Below are positions 62,597-64,000 of a DNA stretch of 64,000 bases, one piece after another. Below the pieces are notes generated by a model. The model made no database searches. It was not told where the DNA came from and saw nothing but the letters and a program-made list of their open reading frames with translations. How positions within the stretch are numbered: position 1 is the first letter of the stretch; every line of letters starts with the position of its first letter. The translations under genes were made by a program, and so were the position numbers. This DNA is from Vicinamibacterales bacterium (GTDB taxonomy: Bacteria > Acidobacteriota > Vicinamibacteria > Vicinamibacterales > UBA8438), in contig CALLXD010000016.1 of NCBI GenBank assembly GCA_937766455.1, positions 62,001-126,000 of the forward strand, in the 5' to 3' direction.

Positions 62597-62965
62597 ATGA
62601 TCCAGATGCAGACGACCCTTGAGGTCGCAGACAACTCCGGAGCCCGCAAGCTCGCGGTCATCAATCCGATTGGTGGTGCGACCGGCCGGTTCGCAGGCCT
62701 CGGTGACGTTGTCACCGCGTCGGTCAAGGAGGCCGTGCCTCGTTCGGCCGTCAAGAAGGGCCAGGTCGTTCGGGCGGTCATCGTCCGGACCGCCAAGGAG
62801 TACCGTCGGCGGGACGGTAGCTATATTCGCTTCGACCGAAACGCGGCCGTGCTGGTAAACGAACAGGGAGAGCCGGTAGGCACCCGCGTCTTTGGCCCGG
62901 TGGCGCGTGAGCTCCGGGAGCGCAAGTTCATGAAAATCATCTCCCTCGCGCCGGAGGTGCTGTAG
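62597..62965 (+). CDS. rplN: 50S ribosomal protein L14
   Basis: [54 protein letters not shown]. Confidence 0.96.
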   Translation: MIQMQTTLEVADNSGARKLAVINPIGGATGRFAGLGDVVTASVKEAVPRSAVKKGQVVRAVIVRTAKEYRRRDGSYIRFDRNAAVLVNEQGEPVGTRVFGPVARELRERKFMKIISLAPEVL

Positions 62966-63007
62966 AGAAGGAGGCGGAACTTGTTCCTCTGACTTCTGGA
63001 GCTAACC

Positions 63008-63340
63008 ATGTCGAGCATTCAAACCCCGATCCGGAAAAACGACAACGTGATTGTCGTCACCGGAAAGGACCGTGGCAAGCGGGGACGCGTACTGCGTTTG
63101 GTGCCGGGTAAGAACCGGCTCATCGTGGAGGGTGTGAACTTCATGAAGCGTCACACCAAACCGAACCCCGGGCAGAACGTGAAGGGCGGCGTGGTCGAGA
63201 GCGAGGCACCGCTCCATGCGTCCAATGTGCAGATTGTCTGTCCCGAATGTAGCGCGCCGACCCGCATAGGCCGGCGTCTACTCGGCGACGGTCGGAAAGT
63301 CAGGATTTGTCGCAAGTGCGACGGGGTCGTCGACCGATGA
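63008..63340 (+). CDS. rplX: 50S ribosomal protein L24
   Basis: [45 protein letters not shown]. Confidence 0.95.
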   Translation: MSSIQTPIRKNDNVIVVTGKDRGKRGRVLRLVPGKNRLIVEGVNFMKRHTKPNPGQNVKGGVVESEAPLHASNVQIVCPECSAPTRIGRRLLGDGRKVRICRKCDGVVDR

Positions 63341-63879
63341 ACCGATTGCAAGAGCGATATCACAAGACGGTTGTCCCCGCGCTCACGAAGGAGTTTGGGT
63401 ACACGAACACGATGGCGGTGCCGAAGATACAGCGCGTCGTCGTGAACATGGGCATCGGCGATGCCACACAGAACGCCAAGCTGATTGATATCGGCAGCGG
63501 TGAACTGGGTCAGGTGACCGGCCAAAAACCGGTGACGACCAAGGCGCGCAAGTCCATCGCCCAATTCAAGGTCAGGCAAGGTCAGGCCATCGGCGCGATG
63601 GTGACACTGCGCCGGGACCGCATGTATGAGTTTCTGGACCGGCTGATCGGGATTGCCTTGCCTCGCGTTCGAGACTTCCGTGGCGTGTCCCCCACCGGGT
63701 TCGATGGGCGCGGCAACTACACACTGGGTCTGCGCGACCAGTTAATGTTTATTGAAATCGACTACATGACGGTCGACAAGTCACGCGGCATGAACGTGTC
63801 GGTGGTGACGACCGCCAAGACTGACGAAGAAGGCCGGCGATTGCTCAAGCTTATGGGCATGCCGTTCCGAGCAAACTAG
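63337..63879 (+). CDS. rplE: 50S ribosomal protein L5
   Basis: [66 protein letters not shown]. Confidence 0.96.
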   Translation: MNRLQERYHKTVVPALTKEFGYTNTMAVPKIQRVVVNMGIGDATQNAKLIDIGSGELGQVTGQKPVTTKARKSIAQFKVRQGQAIGAMVTLRRDRMYEFLDRLIGIALPRVRDFRGVSPTGFDGRGNYTLGLRDQLMFIEIDYMTVDKSRGMNVSVVTTAKTDEEGRRLLKLMGMPFRAN

Positions 63880-63891
63880 GCTGGGGCTGAT

Positions 63892-64000
63892 ATGGCTACG
63901 ACCGCGAAAATCGCCAAAGAGAAGAAAACGCCGAAGTTCAAGGTGCGGTCACGGAACCGGTGCCAACTGTGCGGCCGGCCACGTGCCTTTTTACGCAAGT
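63892..64000 (+). CDS. rpsN: 30S ribosomal protein S14, zinc-binding type, truncated by window end
   Basis: [36 protein letters not shown] (own translation). Confidence 0.92.
   Translation, partial: MATTAKIAKEKKTPKFKVRSRNRCQLCGRPRAFLRK

Overview
The window is a GC-rich bacterial chromosome segment and is mostly housekeeping DNA. My inference is Acidobacteriota, possibly a Vicinamibacteria-like lineage, from gene order and the RpoB insert; no search was run. Layout: (1) 1-7.3 kb, tail of a surface-polysaccharide locus (asparagine synthase, glycosyltransferase, methyltransferases, WecA-like transferase); (2) thiG-thiS; (3) a complete Na+-NQR locus nqrABCDEF-apbE-nqrM; (4) an IS630-family element with visible terminal inverted repeats next to selA; (5) purH, an O-antigen ligase-like gene, a TPR protein, a lipoprotein, ispE, tRNA-Gln, prs, rplY, pth, rpsF-rpsR-rplI, dnaB, alr, radA, a fused ispDF, and an rlmB-like gene; (6) a tRNA Thr-Tyr-Gly-Thr / tuf / rpmG / tRNA-Trp / secE-nusG / rplKAJL / rpoBC block; (7) the str and S10/spc ribosomal operons, up to a truncated rpsN. 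I found no convincing new defence system, CRISPR array or biosynthetic system. The items most worth a second look are: a Cys-rich, zinc-ribbon-like insert in RpoB; a sharply bounded zone of reading-frame breaks (about 38.98-50.83 kb) covering tuf1, nusG, rpoB and rpoC, with an apparent codon-style shift; several strong intergenic hairpins and inverted repeats (after purH, in the nqr leader, rplK-rplA, rpsL-rpsG, around tRNA-Trp); a duplicated spacer before secE; an in-frame secE-nusG ORF; and repeat-containing low-complexity tails on several ribosomal proteins.
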